From positions 124,001 to 188,000 of the forward strand of contig NZ_BCXA01000012.1 of the NCBI RefSeq assembly GCF_001894865.1: a DNA stretch of 64,000 nt, written 5' to 3'. Below are positions 50,327-58,151 of the stretch, one piece after another. The position numbers and the translations under genes are program-made. This DNA comes from Rhodococcus maanshanensis NBRC 100610 (GTDB lineage Bacteria > Actinomycetota > Actinomycetes > Mycobacteriales > Mycobacteriaceae). Positions within the stretch are counted from its first letter, which is position 1, and every line of letters begins with the position of its first letter. Below the pieces are notes generated by a model, which had not been told where the DNA came from, ran no database searches, and worked only from the letters and a program-made list of their open reading frames with translations.

Positions 50327-51919
50327 GTGGCAATCGCATCCCCCGGAGACCAGCCCGCACGGCCGCGTCTCGTACTGCTCTCGTTGATCATCGTGGCCGC
50401 CGTCGCGAACCTGAACCTGGCGGTGGCAAACGTCGCGCTGCCGGACATCGGGAAGGCCTTCGACGCCAGCCAGACACAGCTCAACCTGATCGCGGTCGGC
50501 TACTCGGTCGGGCTCGCCGCGTCCGTGCTGTATCTCGGTGCCCTCGGCGATCGGTACGGGCGCAAGACGATGCTGGTCCTCGGCATGGCGCTCTCGGTGC
50601 CTGCCAGCCTGATCGCCGCGTTCGCGCCCAACTTCGAGGTGCTGTTCGCGGCCCGACTGTTCGGCGGCATCAGCGCTGGGTTGGCGTTCCCGACCACGTT
50701 GGCGCTGATCACCGCGCTGTGGTCCGGGGCGGCGCGTACCAAGGCGATCGCGCTGTGGTCGGCGATCGGTGGTGGCATCTCGGCGCTCGGGCCGCTTGCC
50801 TCCGGGGCGTTGTTGCAATGGTTCGAGTGGGGCTCGGTCTTCTTCATCACGCTGCCCCTCGCGCTGATCGCGCTCGGCCTCTCGGTCGTCTTCGTGCCCA
50901 GCCATGTGAACGAGTCGACGGATCCGGTCGACCACTTCGGCGGCATGGTGTCCGTGGTGCTGGTCGCCGCCCTCGTACTCGGCATCAACTTCGCGCCCGT
51001 CGACGGGATGGGCGCCACCGCGCTGGGTCTGTTGGCGATCGCACTCGCCGCAGGGGCCGTGTTCTTCTGGCGTCAACTGAGGGCTCCCGCACCGCTTTTC
51101 GATCTCCGTGTGGCCCGTCGCCGGATCTTCTGGGTGGCCGCGGTCGCGGGCATCGTGGTGTTCGGGACGCTGATGGGCACGATGTACATCGGCCAGCAGT
51201 TCATGCAGAACGTCCTGGGCTATTCCACGCTCGCGGCTGGTTCGGCGGGCCTGCCAGCCGCCGCGGTGATGGTCCTGGTGGCGCCGCAGTCCGCGAAGCT
51301 GGTCGAGTCCCACGGCGCCAGGTTCACCCTGTTGCTCGGGTACGTGGCGATCGTGGCGGGACTGCTGGTGGCGCTGCTGTTGTGGAAGGAGGACGCGCAG
51401 TACTGGAAGATCGCGCTCGGCTACATCTTCCTCGGCATCGGTGTCGGGCTCGCGGGCACGCCTGCGTCCCGGTCGCTGACCGGCTCGGTGCCGGTGTCCA
51501 GGGCCGGAATGGCCTCGGGCACGGCGGATCTGCAGCGTGACCTCGGTGGCGCCATCGTCCAGTCCGTGCTCGGCGCGCTGCTCACTGCCGGGTACACGGC
51601 CTCCTTCGCCGCGGCCATCGCCTCGTCGCCCCAGTCGGATCAGGTCAGCTCGGAGGTGGAGTCCGCCCTGGAGAAGTCCTTCGCCGGCGCCGCGGACATC
51701 GCCGAGCGGTACCCGCAGTACGCGGAGCCGATCATGAGCGCGGCGCGGTCGGCGTTCCTCGACGGCGACACCAAGGCCTACGCGGCGGCGATTCTCATCG
51801 TGCTGGTCGGCTCGGCGTTGGTCTTCTTCGCGTTCCCCAAGCGCGACGAGGAACGCGCCCTGCTGGCGCACTACCACGAGACCGACAACGCTGCGGAGCA
51901 GTCGAGCGGCGTGCGGTAG
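50327..51919 (+). CDS. DHA2-family MFS exporter
   Basis: A 530-residue, 14-TM transporter. After GTG 50327, TM1 reads LVLLSLIIVAAVANLNLAVANVALPDIGKAF, followed by motif A (GALGDRYGRKTM) and WGSVFFITLPLALIALGLSVVFVP at TM6. A soluble stretch (SSPQSDQVSSEVESALEKSFAGAADIAERYPQYAE, about 440-470) lies before the last span, as in other DHA2 exporters. It is divergent from the cobalt gene cbtB, over the same 205-bp region. The substrate is unknown; a link to scn is possible only by position. Confidence 0.88.
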   Translation: MAIASPGDQPARPRLVLLSLIIVAAVANLNLAVANVALPDIGKAFDASQTQLNLIAVGYSVGLAASVLYLGALGDRYGRKTMLVLGMALSVPASLIAAFAPNFEVLFAARLFGGISAGLAFPTTLALITALWSGAARTKAIALWSAIGGGISALGPLASGALLQWFEWGSVFFITLPLALIALGLSVVFVPSHVNESTDPVDHFGGMVSVVLVAALVLGINFAPVDGMGATALGLLAIALAAGAVFFWRQLRAPAPLFDLRVARRRIFWVAAVAGIVVFGTLMGTMYIGQQFMQNVLGYSTLAAGSAGLPAAAVMVLVAPQSAKLVESHGARFTLLLGYVAIVAGLLVALLLWKEDAQYWKIALGYIFLGIGVGLAGTPASRSLTGSVPVSRAGMASGTADLQRDLGGAIVQSVLGALLTAGYTASFAAAIASSPQSDQVSSEVESALEKSFAGAADIAERYPQYAEPIMSAARSAFLDGDTKAYAAAILIVLVGSALVFFAFPKRDEERALLAHYHETDNAAEQSSGVR

Positions 51920-52013
51920 CGCCCGCGACCGGTGTGCCGAATTCGGGTGTTCCCCGGCGCGAACGCGGGAACACTGGTCCTGACCACACTCACGCTCGAC
52001 GGAAGGAACACCC

Positions 52014-52451
52014 ATGCCGACACGCACCTCCCGCACCGCCTGGAACGGCACCCTGCAGGACGGGTCCGGTCAGGTCGAACTCAGCAGTTCCGGTGCGGGC
52101 ACCTTCGAGGTCTCGTTCCCCAAGCGTGCCGCCGAGGACGCGGGCGGGACCACGAGCCCCGAGGAGTTGATCGCCGCGGCGCACTCGTCCTGCTACGCGA
52201 TGCAGCTCTCCGCGTTGATCGCGGAGGCGGGCGGCACCCCGCAGAGCCTGGAGATCACCGCGGACGTGACGCTGGGCCCCGACGACCCGGGATTCAAGCT
52301 GACCGGGATCGCGCTCACCGTCCACGGCGAGGTCGACGGGCTCGACGCGGACGGGTTCGCCGCGGCGGCGCAGGCCGCCAAGCAGACCTGCCCGGTGAGC
52401 AAGGCCCTGACCGGGGTCCCGATCACCCTCGATGCGGCGCTGGTCACCTAG
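52014..52451 (+). CDS. OsmC-family peroxiredoxin-like protein
   Basis: 145 residues, OsmC/Ohr fold. Both redox cysteines are present: Cys in AAAHSSCYAMQLSALIAEAG (about 60) and Cys in AAKQTCPVSKALTGVP (about 125). These are the positions used to reduce organic hydroperoxides. The start PTRTSRTAWNGTLQDGSGQ is typical of OsmC rather than Ohr. GGAAGGAA precedes the ATG. It is followed after 42 bases by the FrnE-type DsbA gene, so the two may share a transcript against oxidative stress. Confidence 0.92.
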   Translation: MPTRTSRTAWNGTLQDGSGQVELSSSGAGTFEVSFPKRAAEDAGGTTSPEELIAAAHSSCYAMQLSALIAEAGGTPQSLEITADVTLGPDDPGFKLTGIALTVHGEVDGLDADGFAAAAQAAKQTCPVSKALTGVPITLDAALVT

Positions 52452-52493
52452 AAACCAGGAACAGAAGCGCGATGGTGGACGTTTCAACCATCC

Positions 52494-53231
52494 GTGAGCC
52501 TCGAAACGAACAGCCAGCCCGTAACCGCCACCGAGCCCGCCGTGGTGATGGAGGTCTGGTCGGACATCGCCTGCCCGTGGTGCTACATCGGTAAGAGCCG
52601 CTTCGCGGCCGCCCTGGAGAAGTTCGAGCACCGTGATCGGGTGCGGGTGGTGTGGCGTTCCTACCAGCTGGCCCCCGAGACGCCGGTCGGTGCCAGGGCC
52701 AGCGAGCTCGAGGCGCTGGCTCGGCACAAGGGCCTGCCTGCCGATCAGATCAGGCAGATGTTCGCCCACGTCGCGTCCACCGCGGCGGCCGACGGACTGA
52801 CGATGGACTTCGACACCGTGATCGCCGCGAACACCTTCGACGCCCACCGGCTGGTCCACCTCGCGGGGGACCGGGGCCAGGACGTGATGGAGGCGCTGTT
52901 CCGCGCCCACTTCACCGATGGCCGGGTGGTCGACGACCGCGACGAACTGGTCGCGATCGCCGCCGAGACCGGGCTCGACGCGACCGCGATCCGCGCCGCA
53001 CTCGAGACCGACGCCGCGGCCGATCAGGTGCGCGAGGACATCGAGGAGGCGCGCCTGCTCGGCGTCACCGGCGTGCCGTTCTTCGCGGCCAATCGGGCGA
53101 TCGGCGTCTCGGGTGCGCAGCCCGTCGAGGTGTTCACCCAGCTGCTCGAGGAGGCCTACGCGCAGTCGGGGGCGATCGTCACCCTCGGCGACGACGCCGG
53201 GAGCTGTGCCGACGACTCCTGCGCCGTCTAG
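52494..53231 (+). CDS. FrnE-type DsbA-family oxidoreductase
   Basis: A 245-residue thioredoxin-fold protein with an inserted helical domain. The active site CPWCYIGKSRFAAAL lies near residue 24, and TGVPFFAANRAIGVSGAQPVE carries the cis-Pro near 193. These are the marks of the FrnE group within the DsbA family. Two Cys near the C-terminus (SCADDSCAV) may form a second redox pair. No signal peptide, so cytosolic. Start GTG 52494. Its stop overlaps the end of the convergent membrane gene by four bases. Confidence 0.9.
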   Translation: MSLETNSQPVTATEPAVVMEVWSDIACPWCYIGKSRFAAALEKFEHRDRVRVVWRSYQLAPETPVGARASELEALARHKGLPADQIRQMFAHVASTAAADGLTMDFDTVIAANTFDAHRLVHLAGDRGQDVMEALFRAHFTDGRVVDDRDELVAIAAETGLDATAIRAALETDAAADQVREDIEEARLLGVTGVPFFAANRAIGVSGAQPVEVFTQLLEEAYAQSGAIVTLGDDAGSCADDSCAV

Positions 53232-53680
53232 CGGCGCGCGAAGTACCGCCGGGCGTCCGCACCCAACAACAGGTACAGCCCGGCGACCACCGCGATCACG
53301 TGGACGGTCCGCGCCAGACCGATGAGGGTCGACGCGACCGTGAGGTCCGCGAGATCGAATCCGTTCGCCGACAACAGCCAGGCCGCCGGTTCGATCACCA
53401 GCGACCCGATCCCCACCGTCCCGAGGCCTATCAGCAGGGTCAGCCGGGCGGGGTTCGAGCCGCGCCGCATCGCGACGGCGAGCGCGTACACCGCGCCGTA
53501 GATCGCCAGCCGGACCGCGCCCTGGGCCGCCGCCGCGGACGGACTCGCGGCGCCCTCCTCCAGTGCGCGAGCCGCCTGGAGGATCGCCTCGACGATGCCG
53601 GCGAGCAGTGCGACGCAGAGCAGGGTGAAGGAGAGCTCCACCTGACGTGGCGGGCGGGTGCGGATCTCGGTGGTGGTCAT
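53228..53680 (-). CDS. Four-TM membrane protein, unrecognised family
   Basis: 150 residues from ATG 53680. Hydrophobic spans are seen at about 17-36, 52-72, 80-102 and 117-143. A short polar loop (RALEEGAASPSAAAAQGA) lies between spans 1 and 2, and the tail is basic. No motif for activity is visible and I do not recognise the family. It lies downstream of cbtA but behind a strong hairpin, so it is probably not part of the cobalt transcript. Confidence 0.65.
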   Translation of the reverse strand: MTTTEIRTRPPRQVELSFTLLCVALLAGIVEAILQAARALEEGAASPSAAAAQGAVRLAIYGAVYALAVAMRRGSNPARLTLLIGLGTVGIGSLVIEPAAWLLSANGFDLADLTVASTLIGLARTVHVIAVVAGLYLLLGADARRYFARR

Positions 53681-53780
53681 GGTTTCCGAGCGTGCCGCCC
53701 CGATGCGGCGCATGGCATCACCCTGTGGCGTGAATCCTCGCTCACCCCACGGTATCGGTCGGCGCTGCGGCACAACGAGA

Positions 53781-53823
53781 GAAGCGGTGGAGCCCGATGC
53801 AATGCACCGGCCTCCACCGCTTC
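53781..53823 (-). terminator. Terminator hairpin after cbtA
   Basis: GAAGCGGTGGAG (53781-53792) pairs perfectly with CTCCACCGCTTC (53812-53823), with an inner CCG/CGG. It lies 17 bases beyond the cbtA stop. No strong U-tract is present. Confidence 0.65.
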
Positions 53824-53839
53824 GCTCGAGTGGTGACCG

Positions 53840-54658
53840 TCAGCGGGCGGTCAACGCCTCCGACCGGGAGCTCGCCTTCGCGGCGCGCTCGGTGAGGAAC
53901 GCGAACCCGAGGCCGAGCGCCAGCCACAGCGTGGCCTGGATCGCCAGCGACGAGATGCGGAACTCCCACAGCAGCGTCGCGGGGAAGTCGTCGCCGACCT
54001 CGTTGATGCCGGGCAGCACGACGTAGCCGATCGCGACGATCGCCAGGAACGCCAACGCCGGAGCCGCGACCTGCACCGACAGGTACCCGGTCGCGGCGAC
54101 GAGGCGCGCGACGTACGCCGCGACCGCGACCGCGAACAAGCCGAGCACCACCGACGCCAGCCACAGCCAGGTGCGCTGGTTGATGGTGTCCGGGTCACCG
54201 ACCGCGGGCGGGTTCGCCGGGTACTTGAAGAACGGCACCGCCTCGATCGCCAGCCAACCCAGACCTGCCAGCGCCAGGGCCAGCACCGGACCCGACAGTG
54301 CCGTCACCCGGCGTGCGTAGTGGGCGACAGCTGCGAAGATCGCGCCGAGGGCCAGACCCGCGAGGGTCGTCGCGAGGAACAGGCCGAACCGCTGACCGTC
54401 GCGGCTGACGAGTGCATCGTCGCCGTGCGAGTGGCCTTCCTCTGCCGCGCCGCCCGCGTCGTGCGGGTGCTCGTCCGTCGTGGCGGCGTCGTGGCTGTGC
54501 TCCTCCGCCGGTGCGGAGGCCGCCTCCTCGATCGCGATGGCCGCGTTGATGTGCGGCTCGCCGATCACGAACGCGACGGCACCGGCGAGCAGTCCGGCGA
54601 CGAGGCCGGCCAGCAGGCCGCGGATGAGGAGGTTCTTGAAGGTTCCTGTCAGTGGCAC
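53840..54658 (-). CDS. cbtA: CbtA cobalt-transporter subunit
   Basis: 272 residues from GTG 54658, overlapping the cbtB stop by ten bases. Span 1 (LLIRGLLAGLVAGLLAGAVAFVIGEP) is followed by an extracytoplasmic loop rich in His, Asp and Glu (EEHSHDAATTDEHPHD and EGHSHGDD), a likely metal collector. Four further spans follow. The conserved FKYPANPPAVGDPDTINQRTWLWL is typical of CbtA. CbtAB is a predicted cobalt importer found behind B12 riboswitches. The substrate assignment is by family and by the riboswitch, not by test. Confidence 0.92.
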   Translation of the reverse strand: MPLTGTFKNLLIRGLLAGLVAGLLAGAVAFVIGEPHINAAIAIEEAASAPAEEHSHDAATTDEHPHDAGGAAEEGHSHGDDALVSRDGQRFGLFLATTLAGLALGAIFAAVAHYARRVTALSGPVLALALAGLGWLAIEAVPFFKYPANPPAVGDPDTINQRTWLWLASVVLGLFAVAVAAYVARLVAATGYLSVQVAAPALAFLAIVAIGYVVLPGINEVGDDFPATLLWEFRISSLAIQATLWLALGLGFAFLTERAAKASSRSEALTAR

Positions 54659-54843
54659 GGCAGGCCCAGCAGGTGCCGACCGTCATGCATCAGTTCGTGC
54701 ATGTACATACCGGTGCGCGAGACCGCACCCTGGTCGAAGCCGACCAGGTAGAGGGTCAGCATCGCGAGCAGGACAACGCCCGCGATGATCATCGCGATGC
54801 CGACAGAATCGGTCGCCGTGCTGGGATTGTGTACGAGTGCCAT
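54649..54843 (-). CDS. cbtB: CbtB cobalt-transporter subunit (copy 2)
   Basis: 64 residues, one span (about 16-36), ending MYMHELMHDGRHLLGLPCH as in copy 1. AGGAGGAACC precedes the ATG, identical to the first copy. It is encoded directly before cbtA with overlap, the usual cbtBA order, downstream of a canonical cobalamin riboswitch. The near-identical C-terminal halves of the two copies suggest a recent duplication or gene conversion. Confidence 0.92.
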   Translation of the reverse strand: MALVHNPSTATDSVGIAMIIAGVVLLAMLTLYLVGFDQGAVSRTGMYMHELMHDGRHLLGLPCH

Positions 54844-54903
54844 GGTTCCTCCTGGGATTCCGCGTCCCTTAAAAAGCCCATGCGATGGCCCCGGTATCTG
54901 GCT

Positions 54904-55000
54904 GTCGAGGGTGTGCCTCGATCACAGTGGCGCGACCGCTCCGGACTCTCACCGGATTCCCGTCAACCATCGCTATTACCAGCGCACTCTCGCATTGACC
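54904..55000 (-). promoter_or_regulatory. Cobalamin riboswitch of cbtBA
   Basis: On the minus strand, GGGAATCCGGTGAGAGTCC, then GGAGCGGTCGCGCCACTGTGA, reproduces the conserved core and the B12 box of the cobalamin riboswitch. It is followed by the hairpin TCGAGG/CCTCGA (54904-54920). The cbtB ribosome-binding site lies about 55 bases further on. High cobalamin would shut off cobalt uptake. The 5' limit of the aptamer is not defined by eye. Confidence 0.82.
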
Positions 55001-55070
55001 CGACTGTGGTGTCAATCGCAACCGTCCGGCCGATCGGCGAGACGTTCGCGCGTACTTCACCGGGCGGTCG

Positions 55071-56222
55071 GTGACAGTTGGCGGGTTCGCCATGCCGACC
55101 GGGATCGATGGGTCGGTGCGAATAGTGCAGCTGGCCAACTTCTACGGTCCCCGATCGGGTGGGCTGCGCACCGCCCTACACAACTGGGGCGCAGGCTATT
55201 GCGGACGCGGGCACGAGGTGATCCTGGTCGTTCCCGGCAGGCGCGACGCCGAGGAGGTGATGGCGAGCGGGGTCCTGCGGATCACCCTGGCTGCGGTGCC
55301 GATCCCGGGGACCGGTGGCTACCGCGCCGTCAACCCGCGCCGGGTTGCCGATGTCGTGCGGGGGCTGCGCCCGGCCGCGCTGGAGGTGTCGGACCGGCTG
55401 ACGCTGCGCGGCTTCGGGCAGTGGGCGCGTCGGCGGGACGTGCGGAGCGTGGTGGTGTCCCATGAACGACTCGACCGACTGCTCGGTCAGGTGCTGCCGC
55501 CGCGCACGGCGCGATCGTGGGCGGATGTCGCCAACGCCAGGATGGTGCGCAACTTCGATGCGGTGGTCTGCACCACCGCGTTCGCATCCGAGGAGTTCAC
55601 CCGGATCGGCGCGGGAAACCTGTTCCGCGTTCCACTGGGCGTCGACCTGGCGCTGTTCCATCCGGATCGGCGGGACGAGGGCGTGCGCGAGCACTACGCC
55701 CTGCCGTCGCAACGGCTGTTGCTGCACTGCGGTCGGCTGTCGGTGGAGAAGCAGGTCGATCGCAGCATCGACGCGGTCCGGTCCCTCGTCGGGCAGGGCC
55801 AGGACATCCGACTGGTGATCGCAGGCGACGGGCCGAAGCGAGAAGCCTTGCGACACAGGGCGCGAAAGCTGCCGGTGCACTTCGCGGGCTTCATCGGCGA
55901 CTCCGGACGGCTGGCGACGTTGTTCGCCTCCGCCGATGTCACCCTTGCGCCGGGCCCGCACGAGACGTTCTGCCTGGCGGCCCTGGAGTCGCTGGCCGCG
56001 GGGACGCCGGTGGTCGCGGCGCGGTCGTCCGCCCTCGCGGAGATCATCACCCCGGGTTGCGGGGCGCTGGCGCACGGGAGGGGCGTCGCGCTGGCGGACG
56101 CCGTCACCGAGGTCCTGGCCCTCCCCGCGGGTGCGCGCCGGGATTCGGCCCGGCTGCGGGCCGAACAGTTCAGCTGGTCGGCGTCAGTCGACGGGATGCT
56201 GTCGGTCCTGGCGGGGCGCTGA
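55071..56222 (+). CDS. pimC: GT4 mannosyltransferase, PimC-like
   Basis: A 383-residue GT-B fold glycosyltransferase. The start RIVQLANFYGPRSGGLRTALHNWGAGYCGRGHEVILVVPG and the core LEVSDRLTLRGFGQWARR, SHERLDRLLGQVLP, VVCTTAFASEEFTRIG, VPLGVDLALFHPDRR, LLHCGRLSVEKQVDRSIDA and LAPGPHETFCLAALESLAAGTPVVA match mycobacterial PimC. PimC adds a third mannose to phosphatidylinositol dimannoside from GDP-mannose at the inner membrane. GTG 55071 is used; ATG 55092 gives a start nearer to PimC and may be the true one. Its 3' end overlaps the convergent esterase gene by 39 bases. Confidence 0.82.
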   Translation: MTVGGFAMPTGIDGSVRIVQLANFYGPRSGGLRTALHNWGAGYCGRGHEVILVVPGRRDAEEVMASGVLRITLAAVPIPGTGGYRAVNPRRVADVVRGLRPAALEVSDRLTLRGFGQWARRRDVRSVVVSHERLDRLLGQVLPPRTARSWADVANARMVRNFDAVVCTTAFASEEFTRIGAGNLFRVPLGVDLALFHPDRRDEGVREHYALPSQRLLLHCGRLSVEKQVDRSIDAVRSLVGQGQDIRLVIAGDGPKREALRHRARKLPVHFAGFIGDSGRLATLFASADVTLAPGPHETFCLAALESLAAGTPVVAARSSALAEIITPGCGALAHGRGVALADAVTEVLALPAGARRDSARLRAEQFSWSASVDGMLSVLAGR

Positions 56223-57266
56223 CGGCGGGGCGGACAGCGCAAGGCGCAACGCGGCCGCGGCCCGTCCCATCGCCTCGGGACCCGAGCGGCCGACCCCGAC
56301 CATGTTCGCGAAGGAGTGGATCAGCCCGCGCTCGCACACGTGCTGTACCTCGACCCCCGCCTCGCGCAGCTTCTCGGCGTAGGCCTCTCCCTCGTCGCGC
56401 AGCGGATCGAATCCCGCCGTCACGACGTAGGCGGGAGGAAGGCCGGTGAGGTCGCCGTAGATCGGGGACAGCAGCGGATCGGTTCGGTCCACGCCCGCGG
56501 GGACGTAGCTTGCCTCGCAGAGGTCCATGAACCGTTCGGTCAGGAAGAATCCGGTCGCGAAGGTCCTCCGGCTGGGCCGCTTCACCGCGACATCCGTCCC
56601 GGGATAGATCAGCAACTGGAACACGGGGGGTGCACCCAGCTCCCCGCGCGCGGCACGCTGGGCGAGGACGGCGGCGAGGTTGCCGCCCGCGCTGTCGCCG
56701 CCGACGGCGACCCGGTCCGGGTCGATGCCCAAGCCGGCCGCGTTGGCGGTCACGAACGAGTACGCCGCCTCGACGTCGCGCACGGCGGCGGGGAAGGGCG
56801 ACTCCGGGGCCAGCCGGTAGTCGACGGCGACGACCCGGATCCCGGCCCGCTCGGCGAGGAAGCGGCACACCGCGTCGTGGCTGTCGAGATCGCCGTAGAC
56901 CCAGCCGCCGCCATGGAGGTAGACCAGCGCGGGCGACGTGGTGGTCAGGCCGCGAGGGGTGTAGAACCGCAGGCGGAGCGGGCCTGCCGGGCCGTCGATG
57001 TCGCGGTCGGTGACCGCACCGATCGGCGGATTGCCGCCGACGGCCCTGGAACTGGACAGCAGCGCGCGCCGGCCGCCTGGAATCGGACGCTCCTCGGCGG
57101 CCGCGCCCTCGAGCCTCCCCAACGCGAGCATGAGCTGCATCTCGGCGTCGAGGACGTTGCCGTCGATCTCCACCGGCCGCCCTGCCAGCCGGCGGAGGAG
57201 GCCCGCTGGCATCGACAGCAGGGTCTGCAACGCGTGCCGCTTCGCGGCGTCGAACGCCCTGGCCAT
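56184..57266 (-). CDS. HSL-family (GDSAG) esterase/lipase
   Basis: 360 residues, hormone-sensitive-lipase family. The oxyanion hole is VYLHGGGWVYGD (about 118) and the nucleophile elbow VAVGGDSAGGNLAAVLA (about 190). The catalytic Asp lies in GFDPLRDEGEAYAEKL and the His in LIHSFANMVG. The first 70 residues resemble the cap of mycobacterial Lip proteins. No signal peptide. It cleaves short or medium acyl esters; the physiological substrate is unknown. The 39-base overlap with pimC on the opposite strand means that both products are coded by the same DNA there. Confidence 0.9.
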   Translation of the reverse strand: MARAFDAAKRHALQTLLSMPAGLLRRLAGRPVEIDGNVLDAEMQLMLALGRLEGAAAEERPIPGGRRALLSSSRAVGGNPPIGAVTDRDIDGPAGPLRLRFYTPRGLTTTSPALVYLHGGGWVYGDLDSHDAVCRFLAERAGIRVVAVDYRLAPESPFPAAVRDVEAAYSFVTANAAGLGIDPDRVAVGGDSAGGNLAAVLAQRAARGELGAPPVFQLLIYPGTDVAVKRPSRRTFATGFFLTERFMDLCEASYVPAGVDRTDPLLSPIYGDLTGLPPAYVVTAGFDPLRDEGEAYAEKLREAGVEVQHVCERGLIHSFANMVGVGRSGPEAMGRAAAALRLALSAPPSAPRQDRQHPVD

Positions 57267-57314
57267 ACGGACGAACCTATCCGCTCGTCCCTGGGCGCAT
57301 GCGCGGTTCGGGGC

Positions 57315-57632
57315 TCAGGAGTCCTTCGCCGCGGCGGTCACGTCGAGCACGACCTCGAACTCGAGCAGCGAGGCGCCGGTCGCCACCGGCTTCGCGCGCT
57401 CACCCGAGTGGGCGGCCCTGGCCGGGCCGTCGGCCCAGGCCTTGAAGGCCTCCTCGGATTCCCACTGCGTCACGACGAAGTAGCGCTCGTCGCCCTTGAC
57501 GGGGCGCAGCAACTGGAAGCCGAGGAAGCCGGGGGAGTTCTCGACCGCGTGCGCGCGGTTCGCGAAGCGCTTCTCCAGCTCGGGGCCCGCGCCCTCGGGA
57601 ACCTCGATTGCATTGATCTTCACGACTGCCAT
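57315..57632 (-). CDS. mhuD: Haem-degrading monooxygenase MhuD
   Basis: 105 residues, closely matching M. tuberculosis MhuD (Rv3592): MAVVKINAIEVPEGAGPELEKRFANRAHAVENSPGFLGFQLLRPVKG in outline. The key residues stand at the same numbers: Asn7 and Trp66 in the active site and His75 as haem ligand. In M. tuberculosis the enzyme opens haem to mycobilin without releasing CO, freeing iron. An antibiotic-biosynthesis-monooxygenase fold dimer. In M. tuberculosis it lies a few genes from clpC1; here it is 18 kb away, with the accessory region between. It probably has its own promoter in the 48-base gap after the esterase gene. Confidence 0.93.
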   Translation of the reverse strand: MAVVKINAIEVPEGAGPELEKRFANRAHAVENSPGFLGFQLLRPVKGDERYFVVTQWESEEAFKAWADGPARAAHSGERAKPVATGASLLEFEVVLDVTAAAKDS

Positions 57633-57657
57633 GCGGGCGAGCGTACTCCGCTCGGGA

Positions 57658-58050
57658 TCAGGCGCCGGTGGTGTCGGGCTCCGCGAGATGCTCGGTCAGG
57701 ACGGCCAATTGGATCTTGCCCGCGTCGGCGTGGACCGCACGGCCCGCGTCGGTGACGTCGACGAACACACCGCGACGATCCGACTCGCACAGCGACCGCG
57801 CGACGAGCCCCGCCTTCTCCAGCCGCGCGACGCTCCTGGAGAGGGCACTCGGGCTCAGGTACATGTCCGCGGCGAGCTCCTGCATTCGCGGGTGCTTGCA
57901 GGTGACGCTCATCAGGCGGTCGAGGGTCTCGAAGTCACTCATGCTCAGGCCGTGCGCGCTCTGCATCTGTCGATCGAGGTCGCACGCGATCCCGTTGTAC
58001 CGGTCGAGCAGCGCTCGCCAGGTGTCGCGGAGCTCCGCTTCTGACGTCAT
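57658..58050 (-). CDS. MarR-family regulator of the divergent exporter
   Basis: A 130-residue MarR protein. The HTH and wing are MSVTCKHPRMQELAADMYLSPSALSRSVARLEKAGLVARSLCESDRRGVFVDVTDAGR (about 45-105), with the D-R-R wing. ATG 58050 has no strong ribosome-binding site. It is divergent from the DHA2 exporter across a 100-bp AT-rich region with GCAAGC/GCTTGC repeats and most likely represses it. It follows mhuD's start by 25 bases on the same strand, so some read-through into mhuD is possible. Confidence 0.88.
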   Translation of the reverse strand: MTSEAELRDTWRALLDRYNGIACDLDRQMQSAHGLSMSDFETLDRLMSVTCKHPRMQELAADMYLSPSALSRSVARLEKAGLVARSLCESDRRGVFVDVTDAGRAVHADAGKIQLAVLTEHLAEPDTTGA

Positions 58051-58082
58051 GGCCGCATCCTAGTGCCGGTCCACCGATTGAT

Positions 58083-58118
58083 GCAAGCGAATTAAATGTT
58101 AACGAAATTAGTGCTTGC
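58083..58118. promoter_or_regulatory. Inverted GCAAGC/GCTTGC sites between marR and exporter
   Basis: GCAAGC (58083-58088) and GCTTGC (58113-58118), each within a longer TTGATGCAAGC-like half, flank an AT-rich core (AATTAAATGTTAACGAAATTA) that should hold the promoters. TGCACGTGCA at 58127-58136 is a further palindrome next to them. Confidence 0.5.
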
Positions 58119-58151
58119 GCATTGATTGCACGTGCACATACAGTCCTCGAC

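Noticed and set aside
49955-52051. A long minus-strand frame opposite the DHA2 exporter at 50327
   Set aside because: Low-complexity Arg/Asp/Gly translation; the plus-strand product has clear membrane spans and family motifs.
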